Source: Bacteroidota bacterium
GTDB lineage: Bacteria > Bacteroidota > Ignavibacteria > Kapaibacteriales > UBA961
DNA length: 41,920 bases
NCBI GenBank assembly: GCA_020852855.1
Contig: JADZAA010000051.1
Coordinates: forward strand, 1-41,920
Reading direction: 5' to 3'
The notes beneath the pieces are model-generated. The model was not told where the DNA came from and made no database searches. It worked only from the letters and a program-made list of their open reading frames with translations. Positions 25,433-34,058 of this stretch are shown here, piece after piece (the first letter of the stretch is position 1; the number at the start of each line of letters is the position of its first letter). The position numbers and the translations under genes are program-made.

Positions 25433-25766
25433 ACTATATTTTTTTTCTACTGAATCTAACCGAACTTTACCAACATATTACAGAAGATGCTATAAACGGC
25501 GGAATTACTTATTCTAATGGTTGCTCCGGTCGTTCGCTGGAATACTGCCGCCCGTCAATTTACAGAAGAAGCGGCAACCGAATGTCTCTTTTGTTTCCGT
25601 TCTCACGGCCTTGCATTACGGGAATTTGCTCTCAGTCAGGAATTGCTCCAAATTAAGGCATGGTTTGTCTTTATTTGTCGTTTTTCGCAAATACTGCGAA
25701 AAGATTTCAAGTCAGCCGATAATTTCGGCAATATCTTCTCGTATAATTTCAGAATAACACCTAATA
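25433..25766. other. Noncoding region between the T6SS unit and the beta-barrel gene
   Basis: No convincing gene in any frame. It contains a perfect 8-bp hairpin TTTTCGCA-aatac-TGCGAAAA (25682-25702) without a following T-run. Open frames on the + strand here run into the neighbouring terminator and coding region and look accidental. A decayed gene cannot be excluded. Confidence 0.5.
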
Positions 25767-25802
25767 TAAAAATCCCCTGTTTTCAAGAGATAAAAACAGG
25801 GG
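25767..25802 (-). terminator. Rho-independent terminator after the IgGFc-binding/beta-barrel gene
   Basis: On the minus strand CCCCTGTTTT (with one extra T) pairs with AAAACAGGGG, 10 bp with a 9-nt loop, followed by ATTTTTAT. It begins about 30 nt after the stop. Confidence 0.88.
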
Positions 25803-25831
25803 CAAAAATATTCACTCGCAGTATTTTTTAC

Positions 25832-28246
25832 TCAGAATCTAATACGTGCGCCCACATTAAAAGTAATTTTCTCCGTAGCCCAAACTCCATCGGATATAAA
25901 ATCAGTCAGATGGCGCGTGTAAAGTGTTTCGAGGAACAGCGATGTTGTAATAGTAACCGGATATGAAAATCCTATTCCGCCAAAAACGCCTATGTTCAAA
26001 TCATTTATTGTTTCAAGTGATGTAATCGGTTGCACGATTTCGCGCTCTCCGTTTTCTACATAGACTAAATCTCCGGGCGACAGAATTTCGCGTTTAAATT
26101 CTATGGATTTTGAAATCGGTACAGTAAATTTTACTCCGCCGAGCAAATAAACGTTTCTGTCTGCATACCATTCGGCGGCGAGCGAAAGTCCAAGTGTCAA
26201 GCCCGTAAATCGCAATGTTCTTCCTTCTTGAAACATTGTCAAATTGCCGTTTGCGTCGCGCACATTCGATATTACCGTATCGGGTGCATTTAGCGTTTCG
26301 GGCATATTTTCGCATAATATCCGCGCCGAAACACCAAGTTCCGGCAGAACCCGCTTGGCAATTACAGCACCGAAGAAGCCGCCGTTTCCGCTTGCATCGC
26401 CGAAAATACCTTTCGACACGGCCGCGCCGCTCATACCGAATGAGGCAGATTGATAATTCACGGAATATAAAGCAAAAGCTCCGAAACTCCACGATGAATG
26501 TTCTATGCAAAGCGGATTTTCACCGTCGGTAAAGGAATATCCGAAGTGGTCGGTTTGAGCATCCAAAGTATAGCAAACTGTAAATAACGAAGAATTTCCG
26601 GCCATATCGGTCGCCTGCACTACCATACGGCCCGGTACATCTTGCTGAACGGGCTTTGCAAAGAACGAAATTTGCGGAACGCCCTCTTCAATTGCAGGCA
26701 ATGCCGCTTGCAGTCCTTGGGCATAAACGACTTTAATTGTTTTTAAGCCGCTGTCGTATGTTCTGTCGTCGCGCAGTACAACATTGATGCGGTCGCTCAT
26801 TGCGCGGGATTCGCCCGATGGCGCAGTAGTGTCGGGGACATCTTCTATTTTGAAAAAAGTCTGTCCGCCCATTGTTCCATAAGCGTCGTATGCCTGCGAT
26901 TTATAGCCGAATCCGTAAGAATACAAGCCAAAAGGGTCGTTTGCCTTAATAATATGCGTACCATATTTCACTTGCAGTTGCGCTATGGAATAACGACTTA
27001 GCCCAAGTGTTTGAAACGTTGTGGAATCAACTCGGCGGCCGTCCAATCGAAGCGTAGGTATGGATTTTGTCGGGATAACCACATTAATATAGTGATTCCA
27101 TTCGCCGCTGATAGGTGTGGCGAAGCGATACTCTTTCATAAATTGTTGCGTTGGGCTGATAAGCAACATCATCGGGTCGCCTATGGAATCGCCATTGGAA
27201 AATCCCTGCGAGTATTGCGCCACGAGAACAGGCTTGTCGGCGGTAATTTGAATATGCCGACGCGCGGCTGAATTTTCGTAAAATTCACCGGCATTCAACA
27301 CTGCTACAAGTGCCGAATTTTCAAATACTTTCGTTTTTGGTTCGGCAGCCATGACGCGAATTGTATGGCGAGAGCGACCTTGCAGAAGCCCTACGTAATA
27401 ATGTTTGCCCCAAGCCGAAACTGGAGGCAACTGTTCCACAAGAAAATTGCAACCTATAATCGGATTTGGCACGTAGGCGCATTGATGCCCGCTGAAAACA
27501 GCAATTTTTTTATTTGCCTGAATAAGCGAACCGGTCAAATCGCCAAGATTCGGAGAATCCGGATTTGCGGTAACTTGATATACGTCACCCGCTTTCATAC
27601 GAACGGTATAAGGAATCCCTGACCGTCGGTATTTTGATGTTAGTGCGGTAGGCGTAATCGTAACTTCAGTTTCATCTTCGGTTGCAATAACGGCAAATTG
27701 AGACATCAGCCCTTCGGAATAACGATAGCCTATAGCGCGATATTCAAAGCCGAGCGCGGAAACGGGCAGCCCCAAATATGTATCGGTTGTTTGAAAGCGA
27801 TGATTAAGCCCATAGACCGAAACAGGTATATCCGAAACTATATGCACGGCAAGCCTTTGCAGAATTTCCTCGCCCGTAACTTGTGCGTTCGGGTCAATTT
27901 TCACTTGAACGACGGTGCCGCCCGGAACTTTTACCATGCGCTTATACCCCAAGCCGTCTATGGTAATTTCTGCATTCGCATCAGAGCCGGCTGTAAGAAA
28001 AAGCTCGAGCGCAAGGTTGTTTTTCAAATCACGCGATTGTCGCGAATCTTTGTAATTCCTCTGAAAACAAAGATAAAACTCCGTTCCCTCTGACGTAATC
28101 TCTTCGACTTTTGTGTTTTTCGGAAAAGCACGCGCGTCTTGTGCATAGACTTTATCGGCCGGCAATACAGCCGCCGCGCTTGCAATTATGACACAAACGA
28201 TTATTCTACGGAAAGTTGCGAATATTCTGCGAGTCATTTCAAACAT
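25832..28246 (-). CDS. IgGFc-binding-domain protein fused to an outer-membrane beta-barrel
   Basis: An 804-aa exported protein. The signal peptide ends near residue 36 (VLPADKVYAQ). The N-terminal two thirds match the IgGFc-binding N-terminal domain type found in many environmental Bacteroidota: FYLCFQRNYKD at the start, VSVYGLNHRF, LGLPVSALGFEYRAIGY, IATEDETEVTITPT, SGHQCAYVP and EQLPPVSAWGKHYYV. From about residue 580 the sequence becomes amphipathic beta strands rich in Gly and aromatics, ending in FNVGARIRF. A terminal Phe is typical of outer-membrane barrels. Its start overlaps the upstream gene by 13 nt; an alternative ATG at 28237 would give a 4-nt overlap. Probably a surface adhesin or structural protein; ligand unknown. 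Confidence 0.75.
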   Translation of the reverse strand: MFEMTRRIFATFRRIIVCVIIASAAAVLPADKVYAQDARAFPKNTKVEEITSEGTEFYLCFQRNYKDSRQSRDLKNNLALELFLTAGSDANAEITIDGLGYKRMVKVPGGTVVQVKIDPNAQVTGEEILQRLAVHIVSDIPVSVYGLNHRFQTTDTYLGLPVSALGFEYRAIGYRYSEGLMSQFAVIATEDETEVTITPTALTSKYRRSGIPYTVRMKAGDVYQVTANPDSPNLGDLTGSLIQANKKIAVFSGHQCAYVPNPIIGCNFLVEQLPPVSAWGKHYYVGLLQGRSRHTIRVMAAEPKTKVFENSALVAVLNAGEFYENSAARRHIQITADKPVLVAQYSQGFSNGDSIGDPMMLLISPTQQFMKEYRFATPISGEWNHYINVVIPTKSIPTLRLDGRRVDSTTFQTLGLSRYSIAQLQVKYGTHIIKANDPFGLYSYGFGYKSQAYDAYGTMGGQTFFKIEDVPDTTAPSGESRAMSDRINVVLRDDRTYDSGLKTIKVVYAQGLQAALPAIEEGVPQISFFAKPVQQDVPGRMVVQATDMAGNSSLFTVCYTLDAQTDHFGYSFTDGENPLCIEHSSWSFGAFALYSVNYQSASFGMSGAAVSKGIFGDASGNGGFFGAVIAKRVLPELGVSARILCENMPETLNAPDTVISNVRDANGNLTMFQEGRTLRFTGLTLGLSLAAEWYADRNVYLLGGVKFTVPISKSIEFKREILSPGDLVYVENGEREIVQPITSLETINDLNIGVFGGIGFSYPVTITTSLFLETLYTRHLTDFISDGVWATEKITFNVGARIRF

Positions 28247-29001
28247 AGAAGATAGGACATATACGCTCCTTTATTTGTCGTCATAGTCAGATAATATGCA
28301 CCGGCACCAAATTCACCCGGCCCGACATTAATAAAAAAGCGATGGCGACCTCGTGTCTGCTGAAACGGGGTATAATCACGCATCAATTGCCCGATAGCCG
28401 AATAAATGCGGAAATGCACCGGTGTTTCGTCCTCTATATTATAGTAAAAATTCGTGCTTAGATTGAACGGATTAGGTGCATTTTGCTCTATTCCCTCGGC
28501 GGCTATCCGCTTAACGCGCTTATCTCCTATGGAAATCGTTCCTTTTTTTGATTGGAATTCGTGTGCTGCGCCGTTAATAAACACGCTGTCGGGAATAATA
28601 TGCGCAATAGAGTCGGAACCGGCAAGAATTTCAACCGTCATATCGAATAATTTGCCCGTACCTGCACTTACAGAATCACATTGAATTTCAAATATTCCGT
28701 TAATTTCACCGGACATTTCCGAAAAAGCGGGTATAGAGCAACCAATAATTTTCCCAATTCCGCCGGTTACGTTTTTTATATGTATGCGCGAAGCATCAAA
28801 AGCAAATCGCAGGCGCACGTTGGCTGCTTCCGGCAGTTCGCCCGATACGCTTAATGCGACGCTTTCCGGCCTAATATCGCCCAATACAGTATCCGGTACG
28901 GAAACAGAAATCTGTGCCGAAACCCGGGACGGATTCGATAACGAAAGTGCCGCCCCGAAAATAGCGATGCAGAATATGTACAGCGCACTATGTCGGCACA
29001 T
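28234..29001 (-). CDS. Secreted cohesin-like protein with sorting-domain-like C terminus
   Basis: A 255-aa protein with a signal peptide (CRHSALYIFCIAIFGAALSL to SRVSAQ). A beta-sandwich of the cohesin-like type follows (VRLRFAFDASRIHIKNV, GKLFDMTVEIL). The roughly 85-residue C terminus resembles a type IX secretion sorting domain: QNAPNPFNLSTNFYYNI, VHFRIYSAIGQLMRDY, GAGAYYLTMTTNKGAY. ATG at 29001 is chosen because GGAG is 5 nt upstream; the longer frame overlaps secA. It overlaps the next gene, so the pair is likely co-expressed and may work together on the cell surface. Confidence 0.75.
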   Translation of the reverse strand: MCRHSALYIFCIAIFGAALSLSNPSRVSAQISVSVPDTVLGDIRPESVALSVSGELPEAANVRLRFAFDASRIHIKNVTGGIGKIIGCSIPAFSEMSGEINGIFEIQCDSVSAGTGKLFDMTVEILAGSDSIAHIIPDSVFINGAAHEFQSKKGTISIGDKRVKRIAAEGIEQNAPNPFNLSTNFYYNIEDETPVHFRIYSAIGQLMRDYTPFQQTRGRHRFFINVGPGEFGAGAYYLTMTTNKGAYMSYLLCLK

Positions 29002-29051
29002 TTTTCTCCGCCGTAAAATAGTTGGAACAATTATTCGGAACACCGAAGCGT

Positions 29052-32000
29052 TCAGATTCCGTGACAATTTTTGTATTTTTTACCGCTACCGCATGGACAA
29101 AGGTCGTTTCTGCCTATTGGTTTGCCGGAAGCATCTTCGGCAAGTGTCGCACCGTTATTTACGACAACCGCACTATCGTCAACAACTTTAGTGGAAATAC
29201 TGCCGCGGCGATAAGACGGCGTAGCCTGCGGCGTACTGAATCTTACGGAGGGCGTTTGCGTTACGGTAACATTATGCCCGGATTCATCTACTTGCTGGCG
29301 CGGCTGTTGCGCCGGACGTTGCGTACGGCGCGGCGGCTGTTGCATAGCTATATTAACTTGCGGAAAATATCTGAAAGCGAAATTGACGGCTTCTTTTTGA
29401 ATTTCCTGAATAAGTTGCCGATATAAGCTGACCGCTTCGCCTTTATATTCGAGCAACGGGTCTTTTTGACCGTAAGCGCGGAAATGAATACCCTCTTTAA
29501 GTTCATCCATAGCCTGTAGATGTTCGCGCCATTTATCGTCAATGGTAGCAAGTATGGCATAACGCTCGAGTTGTTTCATAAAATCTAAGCCGAGTTGCGA
29601 TTCTTTGCGCTCGTAGAACTCGCGTGCGGCTGTCATTACGCGCTCGGCGCAATCGTCTGCCTTAATCGAGCGGAACTCGCCGTCGGCTATTTCAACTTCG
29701 CATAGCAGTGCGGCGCGAACTGTGGCGCGGAACGCTTCAACTTCATTATTCGGCTGATACGCTTCCAACCACTCGTATATCAGAGATTCTGCAAATCCGA
29801 GCAAGACGCTTTTCATACGCTCATCGCCCAAAGCTTGGCGACGCATATCGTATATCGCTTCGCGTTGCTGATTCATCACGTTATCGTATTCAAGTAATCG
29901 CTTACGGGTGGCAAAATTATTTTCTTCAACTTTTTTCTGTGCATTTTCCACAGATTTGGTGATAATCCCATGCTGAATCGGCTCTCCCTCCGGCACTTTC
30001 ATGCGTTGCATAATCGCAGCGATGCGCGCACCGCCGAAAAGGCGCATCAAATCGTCTTCAAGAGATATAAAAAACTGCGACGTACCGGGGTCGCCCTGCC
30101 GTCCGGCACGCCCACGCAACTGACGGTCAATGCGCCGCGCTTCGTGCCGTTCCGTACCGATAATCGCCAATCCGCCTGCGGCTTTCACCGCCGAGGTCAG
30201 TTTAATGTCCGTACCGCGCCCCGCCATATTTGTAGCAATCGTAACCTTGCCCTCACGGCCGGCTTCGGCCACAATTTCGGCTTCGCGTTGATGCTGCTTT
30301 GCATTCAAAACGTTGTGCGGAACGTTTGCCCGTCGCAACATTTTGCTTAATATTTCGGATACTTCAACGCTTGTAGTTCCAACAAGTACGGCGCGATTCG
30401 CCTTTGCAAGACTTTGTATTTCATCTATAACGGCATTAAGTTTTTCGCGTTTGGTGCGAAATATCAGGTCGTCGCGGTCGTCGCGCTTTATCGGACGATT
30501 TGTGGGTATAACAACAACTTCCAATTTATAGATAGTTTCAAACTCGCCCGCTTCGGTTTCGGCTGTTCCCGTCATTCCGGCAAGTTTCTGATATAGCCGG
30601 AAGTAATTTTGCAAAGTGATTGTGGCGTAAGTTTGCGTATCTTTTTCTACCGCAACCGCTTCTTTGGCTTCTATCGCTTGATGTAAGCCGTCGGAATAGC
30701 GTCGCCCTTCGAGTATACGCCCGGTAAATTCATCAACGATTTTCACCTTGCCGTCTTCCACAACATATTCTACATCGCGCTCATAAAGCGAATATGCACG
30801 CAGAAGTTGCGAAATAGAGTGCAACAATTCGGAGCGCTCGGAATATACGCGCAACAATTCGTCTTTGCGCGAGCGCTTTTCGTCGGCCGGCATTTCCTCT
30901 TTTTGGTCGAGAACGGCAAACTCTGTGGCAATATCGGGAATAAGGAATAAATCTGGATCTTCGCCGGCGTTCGTAAGCAGTATGCGCCCTTTTTCGGTTA
31001 TATCAATCTGATGATTCTTTTCATCAATCGTGTAATAAAGCGTTTCGTCTATTTCCGACATTTTCATGCCGTGGTCGCGCAGATAAAAAAGCTCCGTTTC
31101 GCGCAGAAGTTTTTGATTATCCGGCTCTTGCAGCATTTTCATTAAACGCTTGTTCTTCGGGAAACCGCGTTGCGATTTCAGCAATGCCTCGCCGCCGGCG
31201 GTACGTTCTTCTTTTTTATCGGATTTCAGCAGGCGTTCCGCATCAGATGCGTATTGATTTACCAAACGTACCTGTGCCTCTACCAAACGCTTCACGCGCG
31301 GATTCATCGCATCGTATTTTTGGTCTGTGGCATGCCCCACGGGGCCGGAAATAATCAATGGTGTACGCGCCTCGTCCACCAGCACCGAGTCCACCTCGTC
31401 GACTACGGCGAAATGATGCGGTCGCTGCACCATGTCGGCGGCATCATTCACCATATTATCGCGCAGATAATCGAAGCCGAACTCGTTATTCGTTCCGTAG
31501 GTGATATCGGAATTGTACATTTCCAATCTTTGCTGCGGCTGCATCATAGATTGTATACAGCCTACAGAAATTCCAAGAAAGTCGAACACCGGCTTCATCC
31601 ACTCGCTATCGCGGCGGGCAAGATAATCGTTCACCGTAACAAGATGCACGCCCTTGCCGGACAAAGCATTAAGGTATAACGGCGCAACAGCCACAAGCGT
31701 TTTTCCTTCGCCCGTGGCCATTTCCGATATTTTTCCTTCGTGAAGAACTATTCCGCCGACAAGTTGCACGTCGTAAGGCATCATATCCCATGTAATCGTA
31801 TGACCTACAACGTCGTAAGCAAACTTGCGCTCGGATAATCTGCGGCATGTTTCCTTTACTACCGCGAATGCTTCCGGCAATATTTCGTTTAATGCAGACT
31901 GTATGGCATCAAATTCTTCCTTACGTATCGCTTTCAGCCGTTCGTGGATCTGCTCAAATTCGGCATGGTCGGTTTCGTCGCTTGCAAGTTTGGCGCGCAG

Positions 32001-32198
32001 TTCGCCCGACTCGGCCACGCACAAGGCTGTACGCTCGCGTATAAATTGCCGGAACGATTCGGTCTTGGCGCGTAATTCTTCGTCGCTTAGGCCTGAAAGT
32101 CCGCCGAATATCCGGTTGATTTCGTCAACTACGGGAAGAATGCGTCTAACATCTTTTTCGTGCTTGTTGCCAAAGATTTTTTTGATAATTCCAATCAT
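29052..32198 (-). CDS. secA: Preprotein translocase ATPase SecA
   Basis: A 1048-aa motor that pushes preproteins through SecYEG. Motor motifs: Walker A in MATGEGKTLVA (about 160-170), DEVDSVLVDEARTPLIISG, the second nucleotide-binding domain with MAGRGTDIKL, and RQLRGRAGRQGDPG. The C-terminal SEC-C zinc site CPCGSGKKYKNCHG is present. It is longer than the E. coli protein (901 aa) because of insertions in the N-terminal motor domain (about 72-105) and near 320-370, as is common in Bacteroidota and Chlorobi-group SecA. The Gln/Arg/Pro-rich linker precedes the zinc site. The secreted-protein genes downstream start only 50 nt later. Confidence 0.97.
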   Translation of the reverse strand: MIGIIKKIFGNKHEKDVRRILPVVDEINRIFGGLSGLSDEELRAKTESFRQFIRERTALCVAESGELRAKLASDETDHAEFEQIHERLKAIRKEEFDAIQSALNEILPEAFAVVKETCRRLSERKFAYDVVGHTITWDMMPYDVQLVGGIVLHEGKISEMATGEGKTLVAVAPLYLNALSGKGVHLVTVNDYLARRDSEWMKPVFDFLGISVGCIQSMMQPQQRLEMYNSDITYGTNNEFGFDYLRDNMVNDAADMVQRPHHFAVVDEVDSVLVDEARTPLIISGPVGHATDQKYDAMNPRVKRLVEAQVRLVNQYASDAERLLKSDKKEERTAGGEALLKSQRGFPKNKRLMKMLQEPDNQKLLRETELFYLRDHGMKMSEIDETLYYTIDEKNHQIDITEKGRILLTNAGEDPDLFLIPDIATEFAVLDQKEEMPADEKRSRKDELLRVYSERSELLHSISQLLRAYSLYERDVEYVVEDGKVKIVDEFTGRILEGRRYSDGLHQAIEAKEAVAVEKDTQTYATITLQNYFRLYQKLAGMTGTAETEAGEFETIYKLEVVVIPTNRPIKRDDRDDLIFRTKREKLNAVIDEIQSLAKANRAVLVGTTSVEVSEILSKMLRRANVPHNVLNAKQHQREAEIVAEAGREGKVTIATNMAGRGTDIKLTSAVKAAGGLAIIGTERHEARRIDRQLRGRAGRQGDPGTSQFFISLEDDLMRLFGGARIAAIMQRMKVPEGEPIQHGIITKSVENAQKKVEENNFATRKRLLEYDNVMNQQREAIYDMRRQALGDERMKSVLLGFAESLIYEWLEAYQPNNEVEAFRATVRAALLCEVEIADGEFRSIKADDCAERVMTAAREFYERKESQLGLDFMKQLERYAILATIDDKWREHLQAMDELKEGIHFRAYGQKDPLLEYKGEAVSLYRQLIQEIQKEAVNFAFRYFPQVNIAMQQPPRRTQRPAQQPRQQVDESGHNVTVTQTPSVRFSTPQATPSYRRGSISTKVVDDSAVVVNNGATLAEDASGKPIGRNDLCPCGSGKKYKNCHGI

Positions 32199-32333
32199 GA
32201 ATTTCGCATTTACATTAACATTCTGTCAATTTGAATAGCGGCCGTAGACGATAAGCGGCGTTTTGTCGTTTAGAAATACGCTATTTTCCCGAATTTTCAG
32301 GAAATCCGTTTCAAAATTTCAGCAAAGAGAGCT

Positions 32334-33800
32334 TTAACCTACATTCCGAATTTTGCTATGCTTGGCACCGTAAGAGAAATAAATTACAATACCTATTCCC
32401 ATCCAGACAATAAGCCGCAACCACGTATCGAGAGGGAGCCCTACCATCATGGCCAAACAAGTAATCACGCCGAGAATAGGCACGAGAGGCACAAGCGGCG
32501 TTCTGAATCCGCGAGGAATATCGGGCATTTTTTTGCGCATGATTATTACGCCTGCACAAACCAGAGCAAATGCAAATAATGTTCCGATACTTGTCATTTC
32601 GCCTACAATGCCACCGGGAACAAAACCGGCAAACAATCCTACGAAAAGCATAAACAAGAGATTTGATTTCCAAGGGGTTTGTAATTTCGGATGCACTTCC
32701 GAGAATACTTTCGGAAGCAACCCGTCGTGCGACATTGAATAGAACACTCTCGACTGCCCAAGCAACATAACAAGAATAACAGATGAATATCCGGCAAGAA
32801 TCGCAAGAATAATTGTGTTGTTCAGCCATGGAAACGACGGAATTATTTTACCGTCCAGCCCCGCAACGCCCATAAAATCTATAGCCACGGCAACGGGTGC
32901 TATACCGTCTTTACCTACAAAATCCTTATAATTTGCCACGCCGGTCATAACATAGGCGAACAGAATATAGAGAATTGTGCAAATTACAAGTGAAACCAAA
33001 ATTCCTATCGGCATATCGCGCTTGGGATTTTTGGCTTCTTGCGCAGCAGTCGAAACCGCGTCGAAACCTATGTAAGCAAAGAAAATTATTCCTGCGGCAC
33101 GAATAATTCCGCTCCAGCCGAATTCGCCAAAATTGCCGGTATTTTCCGGTATAAAAGGAATATGGTTTTCGGGACGTATAAAGCTCCAGCCCAAGCCGAT
33201 AAATACAAGTACCACTGCAACTTTCAGCAACACTATCAAAGCATTCACACGTGCAGATTCATGCGTTCCGCGTATCAACAGCAGCGACATGGCGACTACG
33301 ATAAACACCCCGGGCATATTGATTATTCCGCCATCGGCCGGACAGGAAGTTAATTCGTGCGGCAACGACAACCCTATATTACCCAAAAACTTAGAAAGAT
33401 ACATTGACCAACTGATAGCCACAGTTGCCGCACCGACGGCATATTCCAGCACCAAGTCCCAGCCTATTATCCAAGCCATAAATTCGCCCATTGTGGCAAA
33501 GGAGTATGTGTACGCACTACCTGCTACGGGAATAACAGAAGCAAATTCCGCATAGCACAGACCGGCGAACGCACAACCTACAGCGGCAATAATAAACGAA
33601 ATGGTAACAGCGGGGCCGGCATTATGGGCGGCCGCCAATCCGGTAATTGAAAATAATCCGGCACCGATAATCGCTCCGATACCGAGAGCCACCAAACTTG
33701 TTGCCCCAAGCGTCCGCTTAAGCGTATGTTCGCCTTCTTCATTCGCTTCTTTTAGAATATGCCCTACGGACTTGCGCGCCCAAAGTCCCAAATCTGCCAT
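32334..33800 (-). CDS. APC-family amino acid permease
   Basis: A 488-aa integral membrane protein with about 12-14 transmembrane helices. The consensus helix-1 motif LGIGAIIGAGLFSITG places it in the APC superfamily, cationic amino acid transporter type. The conserved IIFFAYIGFDAVSTAAQEAKNPKRDMPIGI segment, whose core is FFAYIGFDAVST, supports this. The substrate cannot be read from sequence. ATG at 33800 (MADLGLWARK) has AAAGGACGAG in front and replaces the longer frame to 33920, whose extra residues have no family similarity. It is a lone gene, divergent from the phosphatase gene. Confidence 0.88.
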   Translation of the reverse strand: MADLGLWARKSVGHILKEANEEGEHTLKRTLGATSLVALGIGAIIGAGLFSITGLAAAHNAGPAVTISFIIAAVGCAFAGLCYAEFASVIPVAGSAYTYSFATMGEFMAWIIGWDLVLEYAVGAATVAISWSMYLSKFLGNIGLSLPHELTSCPADGGIINMPGVFIVVAMSLLLIRGTHESARVNALIVLLKVAVVLVFIGLGWSFIRPENHIPFIPENTGNFGEFGWSGIIRAAGIIFFAYIGFDAVSTAAQEAKNPKRDMPIGILVSLVICTILYILFAYVMTGVANYKDFVGKDGIAPVAVAIDFMGVAGLDGKIIPSFPWLNNTIILAILAGYSSVILVMLLGQSRVFYSMSHDGLLPKVFSEVHPKLQTPWKSNLLFMLFVGLFAGFVPGGIVGEMTSIGTLFAFALVCAGVIIMRKKMPDIPRGFRTPLVPLVPILGVITCLAMMVGLPLDTWLRLIVWMGIGIVIYFSYGAKHSKIRNVG

Positions 33801-33861
33801 AAATCTCGTCCTTTTACTTTGATTGATAGAAAATGCGGCTATAAAATAATATCCGATAGAT

Positions 33862-33881
33862 TTGCGCAAAAATAAGCGCAA
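33862..33881. promoter_or_regulatory. Inverted repeat in the permease/phosphatase intergenic region
   Basis: TTGCGC-aaaaataa-GCGCAA is a perfect 6-bp dyad with an 8-bp spacer, 61 nt upstream of the permease ATG. It could be an operator or a short hairpin. Confidence 0.3.
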
Positions 33882-34013
33882 GATTGATATTCCCGCGATA
33901 ATTTCTCGGTTACGGCACACTTATTGGCACGAAATTGAACAATAAACTGCCGGACGGGGTTATTCCTTGCCGTAACTTACCCCGAAAATAGAAGCAATAT
34001 TCTCGGCAATCGG

Positions 34014-34021
34014 TATTTTTG
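34014..34021 (+). promoter_or_regulatory. Candidate -7 element of the phosphatase gene
   Basis: TATTTTTG is an exact TAnnTTTG match, 37 nt before the ATG at 34059, in the context GGTATTTTTGCC. No TTG lies 19-21 bp upstream, so only half of the promoter is supported. Confidence 0.35.
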
Positions 34022-34058
34022 CCGCTGTTTTTCAATATGCTTTCACGGTCAATTCAGT

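Noticed and set aside
25682-25702. Perfect 8-bp hairpin as a terminator
   Set aside because: No T-run follows on either strand and no gene ends nearby; it is noted only as structure.
25517-25966. 149-aa frame on the + strand
   Set aside because: It runs through the terminator hairpin at 25774-25802 and into the antisense of the beta-barrel gene, with no recognisable domain.
32356-32829. 157-aa frame on the - strand within the permease gene
   Set aside because: It is a shifted-frame reading of the permease C terminus. The permease frame itself keeps transmembrane helices to its stop, so no frameshift is needed.
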